Assembly: GCF_002210345.1 (NCBI RefSeq)
Contig: NZ_MWQI01000002.1
Location: 124,001 to 188,000, forward strand
From: Fibrobacter sp. UWB4
GTDB lineage: Bacteria > Fibrobacterota > Fibrobacteria > Fibrobacterales > Fibrobacteraceae
Direction of reading: 5' to 3'
DNA length: 64,000 bases
How positions within the stretch are numbered: the first letter of the stretch is position 1; the number at the start of each line of letters is the position of its first letter. Below, piece after piece: positions 42,233 to 51,953 of the stretch. The position numbers and the translations under genes were made by a program. The notes beneath the pieces are model-generated. The model was not told the origin of the DNA. It did not search any database and was given only the letters and a program-made list of their open reading frames with translations.

Positions 42233-44145
42233 TATTTGTAGCTCCTAGTAGCAAGGTGGACGTTATCAAAGGTAAGAGGTTCCTTGGAGAGTTCCGGTGC
42301 GATACCGTCGCCCTTGTATTCCCAAGCACCGACGTAGCAGAAGTTTTCGTCATCGCGCTTTGCTTCGCCTTCCGGAGTCTGGCTTTCTTCACGGAAGTGG
42401 CCACCGCAAGATTCTTTACGATGGAGAGCGTCGAGAGTGAGGACTTCGGCGAATTCGAGGAAGTCAGCAACGCGGCCAGCACGTTCGAGGTTCTGGTTGA
42501 AGGAACCTTCGGAGCCGAGCACGTTGACGTTTTCCCAGAATTCCTGACGGAGTGCCGGAATCTTTTCGAGAGCCGTCTTGAGGCCGGCTTCGTTACGAGC
42601 CATGCCAACGTATTCCCACATGATGTTACCGAGTTCACGATGGATATCGTTAACAGTGCGGTGACCCTTGATGGAGAGGAGCTTGTGGATGCGTTCTTCG
42701 GTCTGCTTCTTGCAGTCTTCGAAAGCGGCATCGGATTCAGAGACCTTTTCGAGCTTGGTACCTGCGAAGTAACCACCGATGGTGAACGGAATCACGAAGT
42801 AACCGTCGGAGAGGCCCTGCATAAGAGCAGATGCACCGAGGCGGTTTGCACCGTGGTCGGAGAAGTTTGCTTCACCGAGAACGAAGCAGCCCGGGATGGT
42901 GGACATCAAATCATAGTCAACCCAGAGGCCACCCATGGTGTAGTGGATAGCCGGGAAGATACGCATCGGGACCTTGTACGGGTCTTCGTCTGTGATCTTT
43001 TCGTACATCTGGAAGAGGTTGCCGTACTTGGCAGAGACGCCTGCAACGCCCATACGCTGGATAGCGTCGGCGAAGTCGAGGTACACAGCCTGCTTGGTGT
43101 TACCCACGCCGAGACCTGCATCGCAGACCTGCTTGGCGTTACGGGAAGCCACGTCACGCGGAACGAGGTTACCGAAGCTCGGGTACTTTTCTTCGAGGTA
43201 GTAGTAACGATCTTCTTCCGGGATCTGGTCCGGAGAACGGGTGTCGCCAGCCTTGCGCGGAACCCAGATACGACCGTCGTTACGGAGAGATTCACTCATC
43301 AAGGTGAGCTTGGACTGAAGGTCGCCATGGCGCGGAATGCAGGTCGGGTGGATCTGCGTGTAGCACGGGTTTGCAAAGAGAGCGCCGCGCTTGTATGCAC
43401 GGAATGCAGCCGTGACGTTGGAACCCTGAGCGTTCGTGGAGAGGTAGTAGACGTTACCATAACCACCAGTGCAAAGGCAGACAGCGTCTGCAACGTGGCT
43501 TTCGAGTTCGCCAGTGATGAGGTTACGGACGATGATACCGCGTGCCTTGCCGTCGATCACGACGAGGTCCATCATTTCGCGACGCGGGAACATCTTGACC
43601 TTACCGGCGGCAACCTGGCGCATGAGAGCCTGGTATGCACCGAGGAGGAGCTGCTGACCCGTCTGGCCACGAGCGTAGAACGTACGGGAAACCTGCGTAC
43701 CACCGAAAGAGCGGTTGTCCAAAAGTCCACCGTATTCACGACCGAACGGAACGCCCTGAGCGACGCACTGGTCGATGATGAGGTTCGAGTTTTCGGCCAA
43801 GCGGTGCACGTTAGCTTCGCGAGCACGGAAGTCACCACCCTTAACGGTATCGTAGAACAAACGATAAACGGAGTCGCCATCGTTTTTGTAGTTCTTAGCA
43901 GCGTTGATACCGCCCTGTGCAGCAATGGAGTGTGCACGGCGCGGGCTATCCTGGATGCAGAAAGACTTGACATTGTAACCAAGTTCACCGAGGGATGCGG
44001 CAGCAGATGCACCTGCAAGGCCAGTACCCACGACGATCACTGTGAACTTACGCTTGTTAGCCGGGTTCACGAGCTTGAGTTCGAACTTGTGCTTGGTCCA
44101 CTTTTCTTCGATGGAACCACCGGGGATTTTAGAATCAAGAATCAT
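42232..44145 (-). CDS. frdA: succinate dehydrogenase/fumarate reductase flavoprotein subunit
   Basis: This 637-residue catalytic subunit has the dinucleotide motif [21 protein letters not shown] (36-56, split here), a likely flavin-linked histidine in [11 protein letters not shown] (His72) and the FAD loop [13 protein letters not shown]. The substrate-site segments IHPTCIP and [12 protein letters not shown] and the FAD-binding [20 protein letters not shown] are also present. It reduces fumarate or oxidises succinate. Size and motifs match the type B enzymes of Bacteroidota and Campylobacterota. It follows frdC after 11 bp and overlaps frdB by one base. Confidence 0.96.
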   Translation of the reverse strand: MILDSKIPGGSIEEKWTKHKFELKLVNPANKRKFTVIVVGTGLAGASAAASLGELGYNVKSFCIQDSPRRAHSIAAQGGINAAKNYKNDGDSVYRLFYDTVKGGDFRAREANVHRLAENSNLIIDQCVAQGVPFGREYGGLLDNRSFGGTQVSRTFYARGQTGQQLLLGAYQALMRQVAAGKVKMFPRREMMDLVVIDGKARGIIVRNLITGELESHVADAVCLCTGGYGNVYYLSTNAQGSNVTAAFRAYKRGALFANPCYTQIHPTCIPRHGDLQSKLTLMSESLRNDGRIWVPRKAGDTRSPDQIPEEDRYYYLEEKYPSFGNLVPRDVASRNAKQVCDAGLGVGNTKQAVYLDFADAIQRMGVAGVSAKYGNLFQMYEKITDEDPYKVPMRIFPAIHYTMGGLWVDYDLMSTIPGCFVLGEANFSDHGANRLGASALMQGLSDGYFVIPFTIGGYFAGTKLEKVSESDAAFEDCKKQTEERIHKLLSIKGHRTVNDIHRELGNIMWEYVGMARNEAGLKTALEKIPALRQEFWENVNVLGSEGSFNQNLERAGRVADFLEFAEVLTLDALHRKESCGGHFREESQTPEGEAKRDDENFCYVGAWEYKGDGIAPELSKEPLTFDNVHLATRSYK

Positions 44146-44156
44146 TAGTGGGCTCC

Positions 44157-45005
44157 TTACTTTTCAATATTGAAAGAAACTTGTACTTCGCCAACAGACG
44201 GAATGACGAAAGCAGCCTTGTCGGCCTTGGCCTTCTTCTGCTGTTCGTACTGCGGCTGGAGACTACGGGACTTTTCGATAAGAGCCTGGGTTTCAGGCTG
44301 GTTAGCGAGGTAGTAAGAGGCAACAGCGGTGATGCCGAAGCCAAGTGCCACGACGACGCTATAAACGATACCGGCGATATCGATAATCGGGGTCCACTTC
44401 TGGTGAGCGATACCCATCGTCTGGAATGCAGAGGAGATGGCGTGGAAGAGGTGGAGGCCGATTACGAACATGCTAACAACATAGAATGCAGCCCAGCCCG
44501 GGTTTGCAAACATCTGGATCGTGGTGAGCCACATGTCGCGGATGATTTCGCCCTTGTCGTTCACATAGAGATAGTGCTCACCGAACTTGAGCATCATGAG
44601 GTGCTGGATGAGGAAGCCGAGAATGAAGAGACCAGACCAGATCATGGTGAAGGTTGCGAAAGTCTTCTTGCCCTTGCGTGCGTTGACTTCGTATTCGATT
44701 CCACCACGAGCCTTCTTGTTTTCAATCTTCAACTTGATAGCAAGGAAGATGTGAATGGCGAAAGCAGCCACGAGTACCAGTTCGACGAGGTAAATCATCT
44801 TCACCGGGAAGTGGAGCGGGTTGAATCCGGTCAGGAATTCGGTATAAGCGTTGTAAGACGCCTGTGCCGCAGCCTGGTCGAAGTTCAAGAGCTGGAAGTT
44901 GCCACACATGTGGCCAAAGATGAACAGAGCCAGAAAGGCGCCTGTGCATCCCATGATCTGCTTCTTACCAATGGACGAGGTAAGATACTTGATGATCCAT
45001 TGCAT
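44157..45005 (-). CDS. frdC: succinate dehydrogenase/fumarate reductase cytochrome b subunit
   Basis: This 282-residue membrane anchor has five hydrophobic segments and heme-ligand histidines in [27 protein letters not shown] and [10 protein letters not shown], typical of the di-heme b558 type. A C-terminal extension of about 45 residues (from [12 protein letters not shown] to the end) goes beyond the last membrane segment and is less usual. The ATG has an AAGGAG site. Gene order is frdC-frdA-frdB, preceded by ndk after 40 bp. It exchanges electrons with menaquinone. Confidence 0.93.
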   Translation of the reverse strand: MQWIIKYLTSSIGKKQIMGCTGAFLALFIFGHMCGNFQLLNFDQAAAQASYNAYTEFLTGFNPLHFPVKMIYLVELVLVAAFAIHIFLAIKLKIENKKARGGIEYEVNARKGKKTFATFTMIWSGLFILGFLIQHLMMLKFGEHYLYVNDKGEIIRDMWLTTIQMFANPGWAAFYVVSMFVIGLHLFHAISSAFQTMGIAHQKWTPIIDIAGIVYSVVVALGFGITAVASYYLANQPETQALIEKSRSLQPQYEQQKKAKADKAAFVIPSVGEVQVSFNIEK

Positions 45006-45045
45006 TTGAGTCTACTCCTTAGAAGGATTGTTTTATTGTTAAAAA

Positions 45046-45498
45046 TTAGAGGACGCAGCAGGCCTTGAGAGAAGGCATTTCGTAAGCGTAGCGTTCTTCC
45101 TTCTTGAACCAGAAGTCGAGTTCGCGTTCTGCAGAAGCCGAACTATCGGAGCTGTGAACGACGTTTTCGGTCATGGAAGGAGCAAAATCGTAGCGGAGGG
45201 TACCCGGTTCCGCCTTGGCCGGATTGGTAGCACCGTTAATGGCGCGGACCTTTGCAATTGCGTTTTCGCCACCGAGAGCAAGCATCACGGACGGGCCCTT
45301 GGTCATGTAGGCTTCGAGTTCCGGGAAGAACGGCTTTTCGACGTGTTCAGCGTAGAAACCGCGTGCATCTTCGGAGGTCATCTGGTGCATCTTGACGGCG
45401 CAGACAGAGAGACCGGCACTGATGTAGCGATCGATAATACGACCAACCAAGCCAGACTTGACTGCGTTCGGCTTGATCATTGCAAATGTCATTTCCAT
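45046..45498 (-). CDS. ndk: nucleoside diphosphate kinase
   Basis: Ndk balances nucleoside triphosphates by transferring a phosphate through a histidine. This 150-residue protein has the start TFAMIKPNAVKSGLVG, the active-site histidine in ENVVHSSDS (His115) and a slightly extended C-terminus with two adjacent cysteines. The ATG follows AAAGGTACTACT. It lies directly upstream of the frd genes and may share their transcript. Confidence 0.96.
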   Translation of the reverse strand: MEMTFAMIKPNAVKSGLVGRIIDRYISAGLSVCAVKMHQMTSEDARGFYAEHVEKPFFPELEAYMTKGPSVMLALGGENAIAKVRAINGATNPAKAEPGTLRYDFAPSMTENVVHSSDSSASAERELDFWFKKEERYAYEMPSLKACCVL

Positions 45499-45540
45499 AG
45501 TAGTACCTTTTAGTTAAAGATGTGAGAAATATAGATTTTA

Positions 45541-45614
45541 GTAGGAAGTAGGAAGTAGGAAGTAGGAAGTAAAAAGACAAAAAACTGTCTACTTCCTACC
45601 GTCTACTGTCTACT
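45541..45614. repeat. inverted GTAGGAAGTAG minisatellite with hairpin
   Basis: Four GTAGGAAGTAGGAAGT-type units, then AAAAAGACAAAAAACTGTC, then ACTTCCTACCGTCTACTGTC in the opposite sense. The two halves can pair into a long hairpin between ndk and the PpiC-like gene, possibly serving as a terminator. It is the only copy of the family seen here with both arms. Confidence 0.65.
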
Positions 45615-45617
45615 CAA

Positions 45618-47699
45618 TTACTCTTCGGCTGCGATTTTTTTCATCAAATCATCGGCGAGTTTGCCGTTGCTCTTGATGTTCTGAACGAGCCAGTCCACTG
45701 ATTCATTGAGTTCGCTCTTCGGGTAGAGCTTCTTGAATTCTTCAAAGACCTTAAGCGCTTCATCATCCTTGTGCAGGTTTTCGTTCAAGATGAATCCACG
45801 GCTGAACATCGCCTTTTCGGCATCCGGAGAATCCGGCCAAGTCTTGTAGAAGGCCCTGTATTCGCGCTGAGCTTCGTTGAAATTTTCCCTGTCGCTAAAG
45901 ATATGAGCAAGTTCAAAAGTCGCCCTGCGGGCTACAGAATCAATGTCCACATAGCGGTCGCGGATTCCAGACCAGGCGAGATAAGCCTTTTCAATACTTT
46001 TGGCCTGCGCATAGAGGGAATCCGCAGATCTCACAGCAAGATCAACGGACCATTCCTGCGGTAAAAGTGTTATGTTATCTGCAAACAAATCCACTTTGGC
46101 CGTACCCCAGGACGTCACAACTTCCTTGTCCCAACGACCAGAACGGTATGTCAGATAAGCCGATTCGAACACCTGCTTCTTTGCCTCTTCGTAGGTTTTC
46201 GGCAAATAATCTTCTTCTGCATAGTAATAGGTTCTCTTCATGAGATTTTCAGGAATTACGAACCAGTCACTCAATTCCGCACGAGATTCTTCGTAGCCCA
46301 TATTCGGGTGAGCCGGGTTCCCCATCCGTGCATACAGAGCCTTGAGGGAATCTTCGGGAACCGAGACTCGAGTAAGGACTTTATGTTTGTAAAGCTTAAT
46401 AACGTAATCCACATCGCTCTGGCGTTTCATCGCACGGTATTCCCAAGAATGGTCAAGCCCCACTTCACGAGCTTCCGAAGCAAATGCAAGCTGAAGCGCA
46501 AGAGCATTAACAATCTGGTCATGAGATCTACGGGAACGGAGCATCGCCGAATTGTCATCATATACAGCAATAACATCCTTTTCACGAATGGCGGGTTCAC
46601 CGTTTTTCGTTACAAGCACATAGTTCGAGTCGAGTTCGTAATTTGCAGTCGTAGCAAGATCCCGTTCAATAACCTTGCGAACGCGATCAAACGGTTTACG
46701 AACTGGCGGAACAAAGGATTCGCGATAAAAGACATGGTAACGCCCCGTCGATTCAGAACGAATGATCGGAGAAATAGAACCGTCTTCCAGAGAATTAAAT
46801 TCCATAAACATTCTCGAAACAAAGCCAATCCCATACGGGAGCAAATGGCCGAGCAAGACCTTGCCGACATAACCTTTTGCCTTCTTAGTTTCTTTGTTTT
46901 CGCTATACTTGGATGCGATTTTCTTGAACATGTTGAGATCGACTTTCTTGCCCTTGAAACGCTTTGCAAGAGATGCGGAATCCGCCGATTCAACGTGATA
47001 GACGACATAGCCCATCGGGGTATTGTAAAGTTCAGGATGACGGTTATAGTACTCTTCCGCCGATGGCATCTCAATCTTTGTTTCCTGGATATTGAACTTT
47101 TTCAAAAGAGCGGGACCTGTTTCGCGAACAATCCTTTGGCGATGGTCCGAGACAAAACTTTCCTTAATATCATCCGTAATTTCAACTTCAGCTGTAGAAT
47201 CGGCCAGATTCCTGTGCAACATCGCAAAGGATTTCAGGGAATCCTTATGAGACTCGATATACATTGCATCAGCGATCTTATCACGGAGATTCATGTAGGC
47301 AAGGGAATCCGGGAACTGGTCGCGATGCTTATCGTAATAGAAAGCCAGTTCATTATCGCTGTACATCAAGCGGTCCATCGAGAACAGGCGCTGATAAACA
47401 AACGTCAAAAGGTAGTTTTCCAGAGCCACATTGTGGCTAGCAAGCTTCTCCTTAAGTTCAGGACTCTTTTGAAGAGCGACCGTATAAAGAGCTTTGCGGC
47501 TAAAGAGAGAACCCGAAGCCTTTCTCATCTGTTCTGTATTCGGGACAATATTGCCCACACGCATCATGAAGGCATAGTCTTCCTTGTAGATGGGTTCTCC
47601 GTTCACCCTGGCCACAAGGGTATCCTTCTCGCCAATGGAGTTACATCCTGTAAATACAAGGGTACAGAAAGAGAAAATCGCAAGCAAAGCTTTTTTCAT
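45618..47699 (-). CDS. PpiC/SurA-like peptidyl-prolyl isomerase lipoprotein with TPR
   Basis: From the ATG at 47699 (693 residues) there is a lipoprotein signal with lipobox FTGC (about Cys18). A SurA-like N-terminal segment follows (VARVNGEPIYKEDYAF, then a long helical part). A PpiC-type rotamase region (about 220-360) contains YYNRHPELYNTPMGYVVYHV and GYVGKVLLGHL, and the C-terminal region (about 610-680) is TPR-like. It would fold outer-membrane proteins in the periplasm. The upstream reach of the frame to 47735 has no ribosome site. ATGAGGACTTT precedes the ATG. Rotamase activity is inferred. Confidence 0.8.
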   Translation of the reverse strand: MKKALLAIFSFCTLVFTGCNSIGEKDTLVARVNGEPIYKEDYAFMMRVGNIVPNTEQMRKASGSLFSRKALYTVALQKSPELKEKLASHNVALENYLLTFVYQRLFSMDRLMYSDNELAFYYDKHRDQFPDSLAYMNLRDKIADAMYIESHKDSLKSFAMLHRNLADSTAEVEITDDIKESFVSDHRQRIVRETGPALLKKFNIQETKIEMPSAEEYYNRHPELYNTPMGYVVYHVESADSASLAKRFKGKKVDLNMFKKIASKYSENKETKKAKGYVGKVLLGHLLPYGIGFVSRMFMEFNSLEDGSISPIIRSESTGRYHVFYRESFVPPVRKPFDRVRKVIERDLATTANYELDSNYVLVTKNGEPAIREKDVIAVYDDNSAMLRSRRSHDQIVNALALQLAFASEAREVGLDHSWEYRAMKRQSDVDYVIKLYKHKVLTRVSVPEDSLKALYARMGNPAHPNMGYEESRAELSDWFVIPENLMKRTYYYAEEDYLPKTYEEAKKQVFESAYLTYRSGRWDKEVVTSWGTAKVDLFADNITLLPQEWSVDLAVRSADSLYAQAKSIEKAYLAWSGIRDRYVDIDSVARRATFELAHIFSDRENFNEAQREYRAFYKTWPDSPDAEKAMFSRGFILNENLHKDDEALKVFEEFKKLYPKSELNESVDWLVQNIKSNGKLADDLMKKIAAEE

Positions 47700-47740
47700 A
47701 AAGTCCTCATAAATGTGTGTGCTTGAATATAACAATTTTT

Positions 47741-47880
47741 TAGTTAGTAGTTAGTAGTTAGTAGTTACTAGTTATTAGCTAATAGTTAATAGTCAATAGT
47801 TAATAGTATTTATGGCAAGAAATCCTAACTCAGGATTTAGAAATTCATGAACCAACGGCTAATGACCAATGACTAACGGC
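47741..47880. repeat. TTAGTAGTTAGTAG and ATAGTTAATAG simple repeat tract
   Basis: Tandem TTAGTAG units are followed by ATAGTTAATAGTCAATAG and a CCAACGGCTAATGACCAATG tract between the divergent PpiC-like and tamB genes. The last part resembles the ATGACCAATAACC unit that begins maf. No gene is present in 47700-47999. Confidence 0.6.
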
Positions 47881-47950
47881 CAATCGGCAAAATACTTTAT
47901 TCTAAACAAACCGTAATTTGCAAATTTGGCGTACTTTCAAGCGTAAGTTC

Positions 47951-47976
47951 CATATCTGCAACCATTTACAGATATG
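47951..47976. promoter_or_regulatory. inverted repeat upstream of tamB
   Basis: CATATCTG, ten bases and CAGATATG form a perfect 8-bp dyad. It lies just before a TATATT hexamer (47986-47991), in the position of a -35 region. It may be an operator; no terminator features follow. Confidence 0.4.
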
Positions 47977-47999
47977 AACATTATCTATATTAAGGGTAC

Positions 48000-50900
48000 T
48001 TGAAGAGTTTACTTTCGATTTTCCTAGTTAAAGCCGCGGTCATGACGGCGATTGTAGGCGCTATCGCTCTTGGCGTCTGGTATGTGCATTTTGCCATCGA
48101 AGAAGTACTTTCATCCCCCCATACTTTTGGCGATGTCACAATCACCCCTTACGGCCACCGTCAAAACAACCTCCTGGACCATTTTTACGATTCCATCCTC
48201 GTGGAAAAAGGACCTTCGAAATACATGGTACGCGGTCCTCACCTGGACATCACGCCATTCGGTGACGACAGGGGCATCATTCTCGATGTAAAGGAAGTGT
48301 CCGCAAACCAGGTTCTGGATTCAGCCGCAAGCGAAACAGAAAAGGATTCTTCAAAAATCGAACCCATTGAATTTCCTGACAATGTGAGGATACCGTTCCC
48401 CGTGAAGGTCAATATCGGAAAAATTGACTTTAAAATGGGAGATATGGACTGGAAAGCGGAAAATATCCAAGTCCAGAATATCGGTCAAAGAAACATCACT
48501 CTCAGCGCAAACAATATCGAAGGCAGCTACATCAAGGAACCGGCGTCTCTACAGCTTGATGCAGACTTTGCCGACAAGAACATCCTTGTCAACGGAAATA
48601 TCAAAACGCCAAACGACCACATTTCGTTGAGCGCCTCTGCACCCAAAAAAGACCTCACGCAGCTAAAGGCTTCTACAAATATAAGTGTCAAGGATCCGCT
48701 GAACTGGGTCCCGATGAAGCTATCGAAATCCATCCCTTCGATAAGCAACATGAGCTTAAACGGCAGCGTTTCGACCTCGCTCAGCAAAAAGACGCTACAG
48801 TACAACCTGACTCTCAAGACCCACATCGGCGAGTTCTGGCCGTTCCTTCCGCTCTATGCGACAATCAAAATCAACGGTTCGCCAAAACAAACGAATATCG
48901 AATCATTCTTCCACAACAACGAAGGCGGTTCAATCAGCCTGGACGGAACGATTGACGAAAAACTGGACTTTGACTTTTCTGGCGAAATTGCCAACATGAG
49001 CGCCATGTACGGCCCGCAAATGATGCCAATGGACATGGACATCCAGTCCCTTACCAAGACAGGAAACGATATTGACGCCTCGATTGAAACCCGCGAAGGA
49101 TCCATTGTCAAGGCTCATGTGAAGACCAAGGATAGCCTCAAAGTTTTCTTTGCAGCAAACCTTTCCGCTATGGAACCATGGGCACTGGACTGGGTCAGGG
49201 GCAACGTCGAAATCGGCAAGAACCCCAAGATAATCGGATCATATCAAAACAACAGATTACGCGCCTACGTCAAGATCGATTCCATCATCAACGCCTACCA
49301 TTTCAAGGCAGACTCGCTCCGCCTACAGCTTATTCTGGATCTCAATCGCGACTACATCGAATTCCCCAAGGCAACGATCTACACACCTAACGAAGAATAT
49401 GCCATTTCTGGCGATGTCGATTACCACGACCCCACGCTCCACACCTCCTGGCGTCTGAAACAAAAGAACGGCGGCTCGGCAGAAACTGTTGTACACGTTG
49501 GCGATTCGCTCCTCGTATGGGCGCAGGCGGACCATGCCGAAATATCGACCATACCGTTCTCGGACATCGAACTCAGCGACAAGCTTAAGGGAACCGTTAC
49601 AGGATCCATCGACTACAATCTTGATTCTAGAATCGGCGAGGCCGAACTTGATATCGACGGAAACGTGGAACCGTTTATCTTACACGGGCACACAAAAATC
49701 AGGGAAGTGGGCGACACGGTCTTTATCGACAAAGCGAACTTTACTCACAACAGTAACAAAGTCGCCATGCAAGGATCGTTCATCTTGCCGAACGATTCGA
49801 ATCCAAACTTCAAGCCGACCGCCATGCTCCCCATACAGGTATTGCATGCCTGGGCTTCGGCAGAAGACTTCAACTTGCCAATTCTCCTGGAACCGCTTGG
49901 AGACACGACGCTTGCATCTGGCAGCTTTAACGGCGAAATTTCCTTTGAAGAAGATTCCGGCCTGCTTGGAAATATCGAGTTCAAGGACCTGAGTTTCACG
50001 AACATTCCGTCCGAGCTCTTGAATCTCAAACAGCTGAACGTGTCCGCACAAAAGAACAAGATCGAGATTCTCACCAACTTCGACATCTTAAACGGTGTCT
50101 GGACTGGAGACGCCAATGTCGTCGTAAACGACATTTTTGATCCCAACAGACAGGTCGATCTTACATACATAAGTCCCAATAGCGGATACATCAAAGGTAA
50201 CGGCACAATCAACAACGATCTCGATTTTCTCGGGACGGTCAACATTGGCGGTACATGGCTATTGCCAGAAACGCGAGCCGAAATCGAAAAGACCGACATG
50301 AAAATCGACGTTCAGGCAAAGCTACGCGAAGGTCTGAAAGGAATCACCGCCCAGATCTGGTCAGACTCCACCATCGTAAAATATTCAACGCTTCCCACAG
50401 ACTTCCCGATCCACGTGAGAGGCGACCTGAAAGACGGAATTCTTGCGATCAACGAAGTTTCAACGCAAAACGAAATCGGCGACCTGGTTTTCGGAACGCT
50501 GCTCTACGATTTGCAAAACATGCATCTCGACGCCATTGACATCAGCACAGACAAATACACGCTCGAGACAGACAACCACACTGTAACCATCCTGAATGTA
50601 AAAAGCCATCTCGTCGATTCTGCGGATCAGATGTCCCTCGTGGCAAACATACCCATGATCCAGTATTCGTTCCAGGATGAGACATACGGCACCGCAAAAC
50701 TCACAGGCAAAAGCGACATTACGCTTAATATTCCGCACACGCAAGAACGACAGATCAAGAACAAGAGCATTAGCGGCAATTTCGTCATAGACAAGCTCGT
50801 CTATAGAAAAGATCTAGAAATTGAAATCACGCCAAGTTCTCTGGATAAAATTCTTTCGCTCTTAAACAACGCAATTGCAAGCCTCCGCAGCAAGGAAAAG

Positions 50901-51953
50901 ACAGAGGCAAAGATATCCGTATCAAGCCCTATCGACCTGTCGTTCCACATAAGCGACTCTCAAAGCGACTCTGTCGAAATCATCACGCCGTTTGCGGCCT
51001 TCCCGCTCACGTTCGACATCTGGGTGCTCGGAACAACGACAAGACCTATTTTACGTGGGGATGTCACCAATGCAGATAACGGATTCATCGGGGTTAAGGA
51101 TCTCTATGAATTCAACCTCAATTCCTTCAGCATCTCCTGGAACGACGTGCCCTGGCAGCACGGCATCATCGATGTTTCCAGTTCACAGGAACTCCCCTAT
51201 TGCTCCGAACCCGAGGATAAAGACAAAGAAACCTGTCCCATCAACTTTGACATTCAAGGCACCATAACTAACCCTCAGCCTAACCCAAGTTCCAACTGCG
51301 GAACAGAATCTACCGCTGCAGCGACTTATTACAACATATTCCTCGGATGCATCGCAAACGAATCAGGCGAATCAACAGACTGGAACAAGCTCGCCGGCAA
51401 AGCAATTGGAAAGGTTATTTCTTCAACAGCCAACAAGACTCTAGGCGGTGACTACATTGGTGATATCGACATGAAGGTGATGTTGTTTGACAACTCTGGC
51501 AACGAAAAGGATTCTTCATACGTCAAGGTTCCAATTTCGCTGGACCGCTGGGTTAAAAACTTGAGCCTCATTTTCGGCTATACGCAAGACCAAAGCCAGA
51601 ACCCGACTTACGACCAGGCTTTACAATTTGGCGCAACATACACGCTTCCTGTGTTCCAGGATAAGGAATACTCTCACAAGAATCATCTTTCACCATCGCT
51701 ATCCTTGAACGGGCTTCTCATTTCAAAGCAGTACATGTCCAACACGGGTACAGAAAGCAACGAAAACCGTGTCGAAAAAAACATCGGTATCAATTATACG
51801 TACAAATTCTGGAATCCTTGCATTTTGGGCATAGGCAGCTGCGAAACGGTACGCCCGCCAAGAGCAATGCGCCAACCGAACGATACTCCTGAAATGGAAC
51901 CCGGTAAAGAAAAGAACGCCGTCGAAAAAAGACCTATGGAGAATGCAAAATGA
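48000..51953 (+). CDS. tamB: TamB/translocation-module large envelope protein (DUF490)
   Basis: This 1317-residue protein has an N-terminal membrane anchor (about 5-25) and a long repetitive beta-rich part with many LxGxI/IxGx strands. The C-terminal DUF490-type part (about 990-1250) contains IDVSSSQELPYC and SYVKVPISLDRWVKNLSL. It forms a periplasm-spanning lipid or protein transfer module with TamA. A TTG at 48000 follows TAAGGGTAC; an internal ATG at codon 15 is the other option. A TATATT nine bases upstream would put the transcript start almost at the TTG. It overlaps tamA by four bases (ATGA). Confidence 0.85.
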   Translation: MKSLLSIFLVKAAVMTAIVGAIALGVWYVHFAIEEVLSSPHTFGDVTITPYGHRQNNLLDHFYDSILVEKGPSKYMVRGPHLDITPFGDDRGIILDVKEVSANQVLDSAASETEKDSSKIEPIEFPDNVRIPFPVKVNIGKIDFKMGDMDWKAENIQVQNIGQRNITLSANNIEGSYIKEPASLQLDADFADKNILVNGNIKTPNDHISLSASAPKKDLTQLKASTNISVKDPLNWVPMKLSKSIPSISNMSLNGSVSTSLSKKTLQYNLTLKTHIGEFWPFLPLYATIKINGSPKQTNIESFFHNNEGGSISLDGTIDEKLDFDFSGEIANMSAMYGPQMMPMDMDIQSLTKTGNDIDASIETREGSIVKAHVKTKDSLKVFFAANLSAMEPWALDWVRGNVEIGKNPKIIGSYQNNRLRAYVKIDSIINAYHFKADSLRLQLILDLNRDYIEFPKATIYTPNEEYAISGDVDYHDPTLHTSWRLKQKNGGSAETVVHVGDSLLVWAQADHAEISTIPFSDIELSDKLKGTVTGSIDYNLDSRIGEAELDIDGNVEPFILHGHTKIREVGDTVFIDKANFTHNSNKVAMQGSFILPNDSNPNFKPTAMLPIQVLHAWASAEDFNLPILLEPLGDTTLASGSFNGEISFEEDSGLLGNIEFKDLSFTNIPSELLNLKQLNVSAQKNKIEILTNFDILNGVWTGDANVVVNDIFDPNRQVDLTYISPNSGYIKGNGTINNDLDFLGTVNIGGTWLLPETRAEIEKTDMKIDVQAKLREGLKGITAQIWSDSTIVKYSTLPTDFPIHVRGDLKDGILAINEVSTQNEIGDLVFGTLLYDLQNMHLDAIDISTDKYTLETDNHTVTILNVKSHLVDSADQMSLVANIPMIQYSFQDETYGTAKLTGKSDITLNIPHTQERQIKNKSISGNFVIDKLVYRKDLEIEITPSSLDKILSLLNNAIASLRSKEKTEAKISVSSPIDLSFHISDSQSDSVEIITPFAAFPLTFDIWVLGTTTRPILRGDVTNADNGFIGVKDLYEFNLNSFSISWNDVPWQHGIIDVSSSQELPYCSEPEDKDKETCPINFDIQGTITNPQPNPSSNCGTESTAAATYYNIFLGCIANESGESTDWNKLAGKAIGKVISSTANKTLGGDYIGDIDMKVMLFDNSGNEKDSSYVKVPISLDRWVKNLSLIFGYTQDQSQNPTYDQALQFGATYTLPVFQDKEYSHKNHLSPSLSLNGLLISKQYMSNTGTESNENRVEKNIGINYTYKFWNPCILGIGSCETVRPPRAMRQPNDTPEMEPGKEKNAVEKRPMENAK

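Noticed and set aside
42256-44148. A 630-codon open frame antisense to frdA
   Set aside because: It is a shadow frame created by codon bias of frdA. No known motif is present and frdA is unmistakable.
45541-45614. CRISPR-like array from GTAGGAAGT repeats
   Set aside because: Units are tandem without unique spacers and have an inverted half, so this is a minisatellite or hairpin.
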